From Trichosporon coremiiforme (taxonomy: Eukaryota; Basidiomycota; Tremellomycetes; Trichosporonales; Trichosporonaceae), in contig BCJJ01000011.1 in NCBI GenBank assembly GCA_039545355.1, positions 1 through 64,000 on the forward strand: a stretch of DNA of 64,000 nucleotides, in the 5' to 3' direction. Under the pieces are notes generated by a model, which was not told the origin of the DNA, made no database searches, and worked only from the letters and a program-made list of their open reading frames with translations. Shown one piece after another: positions 50,606-60,727 of the stretch (position 1 is its first letter; every line of letters begins with the position of its first letter). The position numbers were made by a program, and so were the translations under genes.

Positions 50606-51236
50606 ATGCCCCTCCAACCATCATCCGATACCGTCCCCGACCTCCAACTCGCACTCACCCCCTCCCTCCACCCCCACCTCGTCATCAACGCCGACGCCCC
50701 GCCAGGAAACTGCAGGCTCTACCTCGCCCTCAGCCTGCCGGATGCACTCTTCCCCGACCCCGACGAGCTGACCGACCTCTGGGGCCCGGCAGACAGCAAC
50801 GGCGCAGGTGTGCGCTGGTCCCTCTCACCGCGGCGGATCGATATTGAGCGCCCCGTCGACTCGTCTTTGAAGACTGTCCGACTCGACGTGTCTGTGCCCT
50901 CCCCGCCCGTCGCCGGACAAGCAGTCGCCGACATCCCGCTGCACGCACGCTATCTGCCCCCGTCAGAGAATGACGGCTGGGACGTCTCCGTGTTCGACGT
51001 CGAGAACCCTGTCCGAGCCGCGTGGGCATGCAACGGACAATGTAAGCTTGCCAGAGGGTTTCAGCTGACACCCAGCACCAGAGTTCCACGACGTCCCCGC
51101 CCAACTGTCGCTGGCGCTCCCCGCGGCCCGGCAGAGTTACCAGATCAAGATCGAGACGATCACGACGCTCGCCGTCTGGGCCGCGGCGGGATACATCGCC
51201 TACTGCGTCGTGAAGCTGCTCCGCAAGCGCGCATGA
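50606..51236 (+). CDS. PBN1: GPI mannosyltransferase 1 subunit (PBN1/PIG-X)
   Basis: Pbn1/PIG-X stabilises the GPI14/PIG-M mannosyltransferase in the ER. Two exons (50606-51041, 51076-51236) with a 34-nt intron give 198 aa. The lumenal domain ends in the family pattern IPLHARYLPPSENDGW followed by VENPVRAAWACNG, then one C-terminal membrane helix (TTLAVWAAAGYIAYCVVKLL) and a basic tail LRKRA. The acceptor at 51075 is used because the next AG (51081) would create a stop. It is short for the family (yeast 416 aa) but near PIG-X length. The family's N-terminal half is weakly conserved. Confidence 0.78.
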
Positions 51237-53138
51237 ATGTTGTATTATCGCCCACATGTATTATAAGGTCACATGAGCTCCGGAATCGATATCGACATGG
51301 CTCCGGGATCCGGGATCACGGGGTCGCCGTGTCGTCATCGCTGCGATCGCAGGGGGCATGCAGGACAGATTCCCCGGGCCGAACATACCCCGTGTCTCCC
51401 TCTCCCCCGCTCTCTGTCTGTCTCGATGGCTGCGCATACCTCGTCGTTTATACGACGAACGTGGGGTAGAGCTACCCCGCCCCGGTACCCCGGAATGATC
51501 AACACCGAGACAAGCTCGATAGCGAGCGTGGGGGAGGCGTTCTCTCGTCAATTGAACTGCGGTTCGTCCCCGGCAGATTGCGCTAGCGAGACTTCCTGGG
51601 AGCTTCCGAAACACACCGGCAAACATAGGAGTGTTGGCCGGAGGGCAGAGAAGAAGAAGAGATTGATGTGACGTCGTGACGCTGTGTCGGAGGAACGAGT
51701 CAACTCTATCTCTGCCTGCCTTTCCGGTCGGACGCCGGTCGGACCTGTTATCTCTGCTCCAGTTGCCCCAACGAATACTGACGGCTTGGGCGGGAACTCT
51801 CTTGTCGAGGTTGCTCCAAGTCTGGAGTGCGTTTCCTCGGCTGTGCTGCTGAGAGGTCGACCTTGCACCAAACTCTCCTCCTTTGAGCCCTGCTTTGAGC
51901 CCGGGGTTTCGCACCAACTTCGTTTCTGGGTCGCTTCAGCCGCTCAGCCGTGAACACGCTCCTCGCCCGAGATTTCCATGGGCCATGGGCGTGGGCTTGG
52001 CCGGGCTCGATGCGAACACGCCAAGCGCAGACGACCCGAGCGTATCTCTACTCTCTATTCTGGCGTATCGTGAATGCTCCAGAATTCGATATCTGTGCGC
52101 TTGATACTTAGGAGACCTCCCGATCGCGGAGAGTGCACGATGTCGGTGCACGATGCCGGGTCGATGCCGAAGATCGCCCCGCACTCTTGATGTCACTCTT
52201 GTGGTGGGTGCTCCACACAAACCTCTCCGACTCGCTTGCCCCAGCTTGCGCCTACTGAACGTGCCTGCGGGTGCTCCAGCGGCAGTGGAGCGGTACTCGA
52301 GCGGCAAGAGCTGCTGCTGGACCAATGGGAGGCTCAAATCGGGACTCTTCGAGTTCTTGGCACTCCCACTCCACAGCACGCGCAACAGGCAAAGGACCAC
52401 CTCGCAGCCTCGCGTAATGTCTGGACGCGAGAGAGGAACGAGCACAATGACACTGGCGCCGGACTCTCCGCCTCTCCCACTTCATGTCAGGCAGGCCAGA
52501 GCAGGCGGCGCTCAGCGCCATGATCCCAGCTGAGATCTTGGGAGTACGCCAAAGTCGCCAATGTGCCGGATGTTCGAGCGCGACGTATCGGGGACTTTGA
52601 CGACAGGCACGGGGGCCCAGATGTCGAGCCCGGAGTGACGAATGAAAATGCATTCCAGCCATTGCGAGGCACTCGTGACATTCGTGCCAAGACTTGGGTG
52701 CTTAAATGTGGGCAGTGGGCCGCTGCGGCTGATACTGGGCACTCGGCAAGTGTCAGTGGGCAGTACTCGACATAGACCCCATGCCAAGACAATGCAAGGT
52801 TGCACGCGGTACATGGGCGCTCCTCACGATCCCTCACGGGGCTGCACAGGGTTTCACGGGGCTCTTCCGGGACAGCGAGGAGATTACACGGGGCTCACGA
52901 GAGGCTCACAACAGATTCACGAGCCCACACGACCCTCCACGCCGTGGCACGGGGGTCACCACGGGGCATGCGGGGCCGAGACTGAGGCATGTTAGCGAGC
53001 CTGATTGCGAAACACCCCCACTGTCGTTCACCGGCGACTTTGCGCCTCAGCGCCTGCCCATCTATCCACTGCATGCATATAAAGCCTACCTTGTGCCAGA
53101 TGTAGAAGCCCCAAGCCCACGGGTGGAACTCCAGCAAC
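51237..53138. other. Large intergenic region upstream of a permease
   Basis: About 1.9 kb without an accepted gene. The last 300 bases are rich in CACGGGG-like words (about 52,840-52,975), and TATAAA occurs at 53078-53083, 56 bases before the permease ATG. A long upstream region fits a regulated transporter gene. Confidence 0.5.
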
Positions 53139-54819
53139 ATGACAACGCCCACGCTCACAAACCGCCCGGCCTCCCCGGCCTCGCTGGACCTGGAGAAGAA
53201 GGAGGACTTCCAGGTCGAGACGGTCACCGCCACGATGAGCGAGGACGACGCCGCCTTCCTCGCCTCCTTCGACGACAAGCGCAAGGCGCGCATGTACCGC
53301 AAGATCGACGTCCGTCTGCTCCCCATGCTGGCGCTGCTGTACTTGTTTGCATGTGAGTGGGGAGGTGGAGGCCGTGTGGCACTTTTGGCTGACGAAAGAC
53401 ATCGACCGTGCCAACATCGGTAACGCCAAAATCGAGGGCCTCACCGACGACCTTCATCTCGACGGCACGAAATACAACACTTGTCAATCTATATTCTTCG
53501 TAACGTATATCTTATTCGAGATTCCAGGTGCGTGATGCTTCGTTTTCGCGAAAGGAACGCGAAAGAAGCGTTGAAAACGGTGTAGAAACGCGCTGACACG
53601 ACCAGGAAACATCATCCTCGAGAAATTCTTCAAAAAACGTCCCTCCTTCTATCTGTCTGCCCTGACCATTCTCTGGGGCACGTGTATGACCCTGCACGGC
53701 GTAGTTCAGGGCTACGGCGGCATGATTGCCGTGCGCCTGGCTCTGGGAATCTGCGAGGCGCCCTTCTTCCCCTCTGCCGTCTTCCTGTCCTCGGTCTGGT
53801 ACCCTCGTGAGATGCTCAACTCTCGCATCGCCCTCTTCTACACTGCCTCGGCCATGGCTGGCGCCTTCTCCGGCCTGCTTGCCTTCGGTATCGCCAAGCT
53901 CGGCGGTGTCGGTGGCATTGCGTCCTGGCGCTGGATCTTCCTCCTCGAGGGCCTCGCGACTGTGGCCCTCGGCATCGTCGTCCCCTTCATCCTCCCCGAC
54001 ACGGCCGAGACGAGCAAGTTCCTCGACGCCGACGAGAAGCGCTACATGGCCCTGGTCGGTGCGGCGCAGGACACGTCCGCACACGCCGGCGACGGCGACC
54101 ACGAGCACGTCTCGCGCTGGAAGGTGTTCAAGAGCGTTATCACCGACTGGCAGCTCTACCTCCAGGGCATCGTGTACTGGTCCAACACGGTGCCGAACTA
54201 CGCCATGAAGTTTACACTCCCGACGATCCTGAAGACGATGGGGTACACGAGCGCCAACGCCCAGCTGCTCTCCATCCCGCCCTACGTCGTGGGCGCGACC
54301 ACGGCGTGCCTCGCTGGCTTCTTCAGCGACCGCTTCAGGAAACGCATGCCGTTCATTGTCGCGTCCCAGGCCGTCGTCATTGTCGCGTTCATCATCATCA
54401 TGCCGCTGCGCTTTGACCCGAAGAAGTACATGGGCCCCGTGTACATGTCCCTCTGTCTCGTTTGTGCTGGTGTCTACCCCATTGGTCCCGGCTGCAACAC
54501 ATGGACAGCGAACAACCTCGCCGGTCCCGCCAAGCGCGCCATGGGCGTCGCCTTCGTCATCTCCCTCTGCAACGTGGGCGGCATCATTGGCGGATACATC
54601 TACCTCGACCGCGAGAAGCCCCACTTCACGACGGGATACGCCGCCTCGTTAGGGTTCGCGGCCGCCGGTGTCGTGGCCGCGCTCACGCTCGAGTTCTGCT
54701 TCACCCGCATCAACAAGAAGAGGGAGGCCATGACCAAGGAGGAGATCGACGCCAAGTACACGCCCCAGCAGCTTGCGCAGATGGGAGACAGGTCGCCGTA
54801 CTACAGGTACATGCTTTAA
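53139..54819 (+). CDS. ACS-family (allantoate/nicotinate-type) MFS permease
   Basis: Three exons (53139-53352, 53399-53527, 53606-54819) with introns of 46 and 78 nt encode 518 aa. The first membrane helix ends in the family motif YIDRANIGNAKIEGL restored over the first junction. YILFEIPGN crosses the second, and then come IAVRLALGICEAPFFPSAVFLSSVWYP-type loops, a 12-helix layout, FFSDRFRKR and CNTWTANNLAGPAKR. This is the anion:cation symporter family (Dal5, Tna1, Seo1), which imports organic anions such as allantoate, nicotinate or pantothenate. The exact substrate is unknown. A TATAAA box precedes it. Confidence 0.9.
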
Positions 54820-55370
54820 GGTGCTGATTTGTAACAGTTGTGGATATGAGAAGTGTAGGACTTCCTCCTCAATGTAATATGGTTCTGAGTGCCACGAGCA
54901 AGGAGTCGAGCGAGAGCCGAGGTTGAAAGAAACGAGGTAAACTAACAACTCGTAAATATGCATCATCGGGCCAAGCAACTCATCAGGTTATCGACCAATC
55001 TCCCATTATCACCGCCATGACCATCGACGTTCGCCGGCATGAGGACATCCCGACGCTCCCGAGGTGTTCCCCGAGACAGCTGGCACATCGAGAGTGACTT
55101 CGGCGCCCCACCCTATGGCCCAACTGAGTACAAATACGAGGTAGCTGGGCAGCGCGAGCCGCGGGCATGACGTGGTCGCGCCTCCTGGGTCGACCAGTGG
55201 ATGACAGGCGGTCTCTGATCTCAGAGCCGGTCGAGGGTGACAATACATGCTTCATGCTGGCGATGACTGACAAGGCTCTCGAGTTCTAAGTCGGTGTGCA
55301 ATGCAGATACTGATCCCAGTGTCCGGTACGCTCTCCGAGGGAGCCGTATCGTCCGGGGCTGCCCCGCCCG
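54820..55370. other. Intergenic region, no gene seen
   Basis: About 550 bp after the permease stop. No coding frame was accepted on either strand. Confidence 0.45.
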
Positions 55371-55926
55371 ATGTATCTGCAGTGGACGAACGCGACTGAC
55401 AATGCGATCCATTATGTGTACGAGATTGTGAGTTCTCAAAGTGAGCTAGCGCTGACCACAGGCCTGCGCGACACTCCTAGGGACGCCGGGGCAAGGATCC
55501 CCGCCGCCCATCACCGACGTGTACTGGTTTGTCCGCGAGGCGCTCGATCTCTGGGCCCGACCATGGCGTCTTCGAGCAATGCCTCCCCCGCGTCCGGCGG
55601 GCTATGTTCCGTTCCCACCATGCGTGCTTGGGCGTTTCGCGGCCGCCTGCACTGAGCACTGGGTCGGAATTCTGTGCGAGAGCAGCCCGGAAGACTCGGA
55701 TCGGCGCGTTGAGCATATACCAGCGACGCGGAGTCCTGTACCTCCTGGTTTGCCTGTGGAAGAGGAGGTCGTGTACCGTGCCGTCGGGCTGATGGATGCG
55801 CTGGCGATCAAGGACGAGTACAGGCAGACTCGGAAGGAGTTTCTCGACGACCTTGAACGGTCTGATCCGAAGCCTGGACCGCAGGTTGTCTCGTTCTCGT
55901 CGGTGGTCTCGTCAGTCTTCCCTTAG
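55371..55926 (+). CDS. Small orphan protein of unknown function (173 aa, tentative)
   Basis: Two frames (55371-55427 and 55462-55926) join in phase over a 34-nt intron with a GTGAGT donor, CTGAC branch and CAG acceptor, exactly the local intron type; this is the main support. The protein has no signal peptide or known domain. It is Pro- and acid-rich with a C-terminal helical end (EYRQTRKEFLDDLERSDPK). The frame is open for about 60 bases upstream of the ATG without another Met, so an earlier exon is possible. Confidence 0.45.
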
Positions 55927-56335
55927 TATCGGAACGCCGAGTCAGTTGCCCCATCATACGGATCTTAAAGGAGGCAATGAAGAAGCCCTCGCTTTCCTGA
56001 AGCTGAGTGAGAATGTAGACCCACCTACTCTGGGGCTCGTCGCACTCATAAGGCCTTTCCTCCCGTACAGGCACACACGTCCTGTGAAGATGGGAGTCAG
56101 GAGTAGAGCAACCAATGCCGATCACAAGCTGTAGATGAATGTGTTGTAGTCAGCGCTATGTAACATGAACGGAGCAAACACGAAAGCGAAGAAGTTGAGG
56201 ACCGATACGATGACGGCTTGGACGGCCGTGCCTGAAGATGGGCGGCGCAAGCGACGTCATGTGCCGAACTTTGGACATTCTCGACATTTCACCGTTCACC
56301 ATCTCCACTCTCGACTCCTCTCTTCATCTCACAGC
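55927..56335. other. Intergenic region, no gene seen
   Basis: About 410 bp before the next gene, with no accepted frame. Confidence 0.45.
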
Positions 56336-57113
56336 ATGCTACGACACGCGCGGAGCATCTCCACGATCCCACCACGGCGGCTGTCGCTGCTGGCGCATCG
56401 GTCGAGCTCCTTCTTCACCCCTCCCCCGCCACCACGGCCAGGCGCACCAGGCGAGGACCCAGAGGACCTCGAGGCCGAGGTCAACGACCGCGAGTGGGAG
56501 ATGCGCGTCGCACGCGGCATGATGCACCTCCGCGAGTCGCTGCCGTTGCTGTTCGATCCCGGGGTGGGCTCGCGCGACCTTTTCCCCAAGGACGTGTACT
56601 CGCGCAATGTCAACTTGAAGCTGCCGCATCCGCTCGGCCTGCGGTTGCCTGGGCTGCACGCTTACGGGCTCGCCTTCACGATCGCCCGGAACGGGCTGCA
56701 AGGTATGTCCTGATGAGGTGCGCAAGCTGACTTCAGCTCTGCATCATGACTGCGGCGCGACGCTGGACCGGTTGAGCTACTCCCCGCACTCGTCTCTGCA
56801 GACGAAGGAGCCGGGCGACTCGTCACCGCCAGACAAACGTATGCGCCAGATCCGCGTCATGCTCACCATCCACGGCACGCCGCGGCTGCCCCCGCACAAG
56901 GTCGCCGTCTGGCACACAAGCAATCTGTACACGTTCTCGCCGTACTCGGGCCTCATTGCCGAGCACGAGGTGGAGGCCATCCGGCCGTTGCCAGGCGAGG
57001 GTGTCATGGAGTGGATCCAGGGCGCGATGGGGGGATGGACGAAGAACGGAGCACCGGTGCCGAACACGGTGAGGACGTTGAGGGCGAGTGCGCACGAGCA
57101 TCGTCGCCGATGA
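56336..57113 (+). CDS. Mitochondrial DUF2358-like protein
   Basis: Two exons (56336-56702, 56737-57113) with a 34-nt intron encode 247 aa. The N-terminus (MLRHARSISTIPPRRLSLLA) is a mitochondrial presequence. The body has ESLPLLFDPGVGSRDLFPKDVY, then LTIHGTPRLPPHKVAVWHTSNLY, and finally GLIAEHEVEAIRPLPGEG. This order, a depleted NTF2-like fold with 'hG.pR.P' and 'G.I..H.v..I.P', is that of DUF2358 proteins such as human C6orf136, whose function is not known. The family call is from pattern memory and moderately sure. Confidence 0.7.
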
Positions 57114-57156
57114 GATCTGACAAGTTGTACTGTACACTATGCATTCACTACTTCTA

Positions 57157-58503
57157 CTATCCCCGCAGGGCGGCGAGCTCGTTCTCCATCTCGGAGACGC
57201 ACTCGTCGAGCAGCCCCTTCTCCCACCGCCCCCACAGCCAGCCGATGTAGAAGCTTGTCGCACCCGCAATACCGAACACGAACGCAAGTACAGTGAAGAT
57301 CGGCTGGATCCACGATTTGGGCTGCCATGCGCTTCCGACCGCGAGCGCGATCACGAGCAGGATGCACGCGATCGCAATGTCGACGAAGATCTTGGACCGC
57401 CGCGCCGCCTCGGGGTAGTAGTCGCGCATGACGCCGAGCGCCTTGCGGATACTCTGCGCCTCGGCCCCGTGGCCTTCAGAAGTGATGTGCGCGGGCTCGT
57501 CGTCAGAGTACGGCACCTGCGCGAGAGGGTGGGCCTGGCGGCTCTGCTCCTGCGCCTCGCCGCGACCGCTAGCCGTACTGCTGTCGAGCGTGAAGGTGGA
57601 CGCGAGTCCAAAGTGGTCGCTCATGCTGGTCGTCTCGTCGATGAGCTCCGTCATGACGACCTCGGAGCGCGCGACGCGGAGGCGCGGCTTGCCCGCCGGC
57701 TCGGCGTAGAAAATGTAGTCGAGTCTCTTGCCGCCGTTAGCGAGCACAGAGGCGGGGATGGGCTTGCCGGCGCTCCAGGAGTTCAGCGGCGAGTCGCACG
57801 TCATGCCCAGCGTCGTCAGCGCATCCTCTGCGCTGAGACCTGCCGGGGCCGCGTCGTCGCATCCAGGGTGCGCTTCGCGGAACGAGTCCTTTAGCCCGCC
57901 ATGGTTCTTCATCAGTGCGATCGGGACGCTGAACGGCTGCGAGTTGAAGTCGCCCATGCAGAAGAGATACCGTCCCCCGCGGACTGCCTTGCGGCATTCG
58001 GATGACAGCTGCCAGGCCTGGCTGATGCGGTGAGCTTGCCGCGTCTCCGGCCCGCTTTCTCCTGCAGCGTGCATGTGCGTGTCCCACACTTCACACTCGC
58101 CAAATCCGGGGACGTTGACGACGACACGCGCCGCAGCCTTGTTCACAAAGAAGTCGCCATCGACGGGATGGCTCGGCAGCCCGCTGAGGTGGTAGGGCAG
58201 CGCCTGGCTCTCGACAATGGGATACTTGGAGAACACAGCGAGTCCACTGCCGAGCGCTCCAGTGTGGAAGAAGCGCGAGTACGCGAATGTGCCCTCGACA
58301 TCGTCCCGGAACTGCCGGAACTCGGCGTGCACCCACAGCTCCTGCAGGCACACAATGTCGTAGGTCGAGTCTCGGAGCGAGGCCGCGATGGCGCGCAGAC
58401 GCCGCGGCCGGTCCTTGCTAATGAACGCGAGGCCCCTGGGGTTAGCTAAGCGTGGGGGGGTAGCGTACCAGACGTTGAAGGTCAGGATCTTGAGCTCGGC
58501 CAT
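57157..58503 (-). CDS. ISC1: Inositol phosphosphingolipid phospholipase C / neutral sphingomyelinase
   Basis: Isc1 hydrolyses inositol phosphosphingolipids to ceramide at ER and mitochondrial membranes. Two exons (58503-58469, 58435-57157) encode 437 aa. The 33-nt intron is a multiple of three without a stop, so the genomic frame runs through it. Splicing restores the family start ILTFNVWGLAFISK. CLQELWV carries the Mg-binding Glu, WDTHMHA and CMGDFNSQP the nuclease-fold metal and catalytic residues, and SDHFGLAS the catalytic His. Two C-terminal membrane helices (IAIACILLVIALAVGSAW; FTVLAFVFGIAGATSFYIGW) match family architecture. Confidence 0.94.
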   Translation of the reverse strand: MAELKILTFNVWYATPPRLANPRGLAFISKDRPRRLRAIAASLRDSTYDIVCLQELWVHAEFRQFRDDVEGTFAYSRFFHTGALGSGLAVFSKYPIVESQALPYHLSGLPSHPVDGDFFVNKAAARVVVNVPGFGECEVWDTHMHAAGESGPETRQAHRISQAWQLSSECRKAVRGGRYLFCMGDFNSQPFSVPIALMKNHGGLKDSFREAHPGCDDAAPAGLSAEDALTTLGMTCDSPLNSWSAGKPIPASVLANGGKRLDYIFYAEPAGKPRLRVARSEVVMTELIDETTSMSDHFGLASTFTLDSSTASGRGEAQEQSRQAHPLAQVPYSDDEPAHITSEGHGAEAQSIRKALGVMRDYYPEAARRSKIFVDIAIACILLVIALAVGSAWQPKSWIQPIFTVLAFVFGIAGATSFYIGWLWGRWEKGLLDECVSEMENELAALRG

Positions 58504-58663
58504 GGTGGATGGATCGAAATCAAGAGCATGACGTCGTTCCACCGAACTCAACCAAGGCCCGTGCCTGAATCGGGTAGCCGGCGTCGTGGTGGCGAGCGAC
58601 GTGCAATCGTGTCAGGTCGTAACCTCATGGTCTTCCATCGCCATGCATGCTAACAGTACAGAA

Positions 58664-60727
58664 TCACCCAAACACCTCCATCATGAAGTAGTACTCGATG
58701 CGGGACCCGTCCTCTCTCCCACGCGCGGTCAGCAGCCTGCAGCGGTCGGCCAGGACCTCGCCAACCTTGGGCGCGCCGCAAAAGAAGACGCCAACCCGGA
58801 CGCGGTCATCGCAGTCTTCGCCCAGCTGAGCGCGATACCGGCGCATGTCGTCGTAATGCTGATCGAGGATACCTTCAAAGTCGGGCCGGCCAAACTGCGT
58901 CTCGTTCGTCAGGCCGGTCAGGGGTGACCTGGGGCTTTCCTTCGTGCGGTGCTTCTCGAGCAGGTAGCGGTACACGTGCGGCACGAGGTCGCGCTTCTGC
59001 GTGACGTGCGTGTGCACTCGGATATCGAGGTGCGGGTGCTCGAGGCCATCATGTGCCTCGTGCCACTCCTGGGACCGGCAGACCGAGTTCAGCAGATCCG
59101 TGAACCAGCCGAGGTGGTTGCGGCTCCGCACGACCCAGTGCAGGTCGACGCGGCGGTAGTCGTCGGGAAACTCGGGCGGCGTCGGGTTGCGCGCGCGGTC
59201 CGACTTCATAGACTTGTTCGAGAAGGTACGCGTCAGGAAGAGGCTGGATCGCGACCGGCTCCGATCGCTCGACCGCCGGGAGCTCGTTACTTTCTCGACA
59301 GAGATGTTCGGTCCGCCATGTCGTTTGTCCTCTCGCGCCTGGAGGTCCGCGAGAATGCCCGAGAAAGGGGTGAACCCAATCCCAGATCCGGCGAGGATCG
59401 TGTGCGAAAAGTCGTAGAACCGCTGTGCCGGCGCGCCGTACGGCCCATCGAATCCGATCCTGACCTCGCCCCGGTCAGCGAGGGAGCGCAGGCGTTTGGT
59501 CCAATTCCCGTCCGTCTTGATGTTGAGCTGGATGTCGTTGCCCGAGCACGTGCTAACTGTAAAAGGGTGCCATTGGAAGAAGCTGAGCTCCGGAACCTGC
59601 ACGAACACGTACTGCCCGGCACAGTAGCGATGCTTGAAAATGCGAGCTGGTGGGATCGTGGCTTTCAGTTCGACCGTCTCTGAGTCGAGTGTACGGATTT
59701 GCGCTTGGATCGAGTGGAAGCCAGCCGCGAAACGGTGTACGCGCTCCACGAGAACGAGCAGCGTCGGGAACGCGAGGAAGTACCCCAGCATCGGCCACTG
59801 CAGCAGCGCTACGGTTCCGTGTGCCATCAGGCAGCCGATGATCACGTACATGAGCAAGTGGCCGAGCTGGAAGACCTCGTAGTTCTTTCGCCTTAACCAT
59901 GGCGTCGACGTCACTCCGATGAGGTAGAAGCAGAACAGAGCGATGATGCCGGTGATGCCTGGCCGGGACTTGATTAGGCCGCTATACGTCCACGGCTGGG
60001 GCCCGAGGAGGCTCTCAAGCTGCTGCGGACGGTACGCGTTTGCGATCCAGATGAAGTCGCCGGCCAGGTGCGCGATGGCGTGCAGCGTACCGAGGAACGT
60101 GGCGAAAATGGCCATGTAGATGTGGAATGTTTGCGACAGGTCCCAGTTGATGAACCGCGAGAGGCGGTACGAGCTGCGCATCGCTGTCGAGAAGATGCGC
60201 GACATGGACAGCAAAAGGAAGAACAGCGTCGGGTAAAGCACACCGGCACACGTCTTGGCAACGACGACACCCCACCCGAGCGCTCCACGGTAAGCTGGAC
60301 CGAGGTACTTGACGAGCTGCCAGATGCCGAAGACAAGCATCATTCCAACGACAATGCAGAGGAAGAGGATGGACGGTCCGTGGACGGCCCAGTAGCTGCG
60401 CAGACGCCGCCCCAAGCCCATCTTCCGTATGTACTCGTTCTGCAGTCGCTCCTCGTCCTTCTCCTGCTGCAGAGACGGCACCTGCCATTCCTTCACCCGC
60501 TGCACGAACTGATCGCGCGGGATAAGCTTCGTGTCCGAGCCGATAATGGAGCGGAGGAACGCATGCCGGTCGTGCCGGGCCTCGATGTCGTTCTCGTCGG
60601 GCTGCAGTTCCTCGTAGGCCGCGTCGAGCTTTGCCTCGACTTCGGCATAATCGATCTGGCCGTCGTTGTTGTGGTCTAGGTCGTCAACAAAGGACTTGAT
60701 TTCTTCGTCGTTCAAAGGAGTAACCAT
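58664..60727 (-). CDS. EF-hand NADPH oxidase (NOX5/NoxC type)
   Basis: The 687-aa single-exon protein transfers electrons from NADPH through FAD and two haems across a membrane, to oxygen or ferric iron. A canonical EF-hand loop (residues 18-29, DHNNDGQIDYAE) starts the chain, and a degenerate second one may follow. Six membrane helices carry His pairs at H-X13-H (FHIYMAIFATFLGTLH) and H-X12-H (GHLLMYVIIGCLMAH), the spacing of NOX enzymes. HPFTVST binds FAD. GSGIGFTPF and FFCGAPKVG bind NADPH, and the chain ends EVFG. An insertion of about 60 Ser/Arg-rich residues (RRSSDRSRSRSS) interrupts the NADPH lobe and may be phosphorylated. Start 60727 is the first ATG of the frame. Confidence 0.88.
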   Translation of the reverse strand: MVTPLNDEEIKSFVDDLDHNNDGQIDYAEVEAKLDAAYEELQPDENDIEARHDRHAFLRSIIGSDTKLIPRDQFVQRVKEWQVPSLQQEKDEERLQNEYIRKMGLGRRLRSYWAVHGPSILFLCIVVGMMLVFGIWQLVKYLGPAYRGALGWGVVVAKTCAGVLYPTLFFLLLSMSRIFSTAMRSSYRLSRFINWDLSQTFHIYMAIFATFLGTLHAIAHLAGDFIWIANAYRPQQLESLLGPQPWTYSGLIKSRPGITGIIALFCFYLIGVTSTPWLRRKNYEVFQLGHLLMYVIIGCLMAHGTVALLQWPMLGYFLAFPTLLVLVERVHRFAAGFHSIQAQIRTLDSETVELKATIPPARIFKHRYCAGQYVFVQVPELSFFQWHPFTVSTCSGNDIQLNIKTDGNWTKRLRSLADRGEVRIGFDGPYGAPAQRFYDFSHTILAGSGIGFTPFSGILADLQAREDKRHGGPNISVEKVTSSRRSSDRSRSRSSLFLTRTFSNKSMKSDRARNPTPPEFPDDYRRVDLHWVVRSRNHLGWFTDLLNSVCRSQEWHEAHDGLEHPHLDIRVHTHVTQKRDLVPHVYRYLLEKHRTKESPRSPLTGLTNETQFGRPDFEGILDQHYDDMRRYRAQLGEDCDDRVRVGVFFCGAPKVGEVLADRCRLLTARGREDGSRIEYYFMMEVFG

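Noticed and set aside
51936..52445. Minus-strand open frame of 169 codons in the large intergenic region
   Set aside because: No splice support, no signal peptide or domain, Arg/Ser-rich composition, and a similar-size frame on the other strand.
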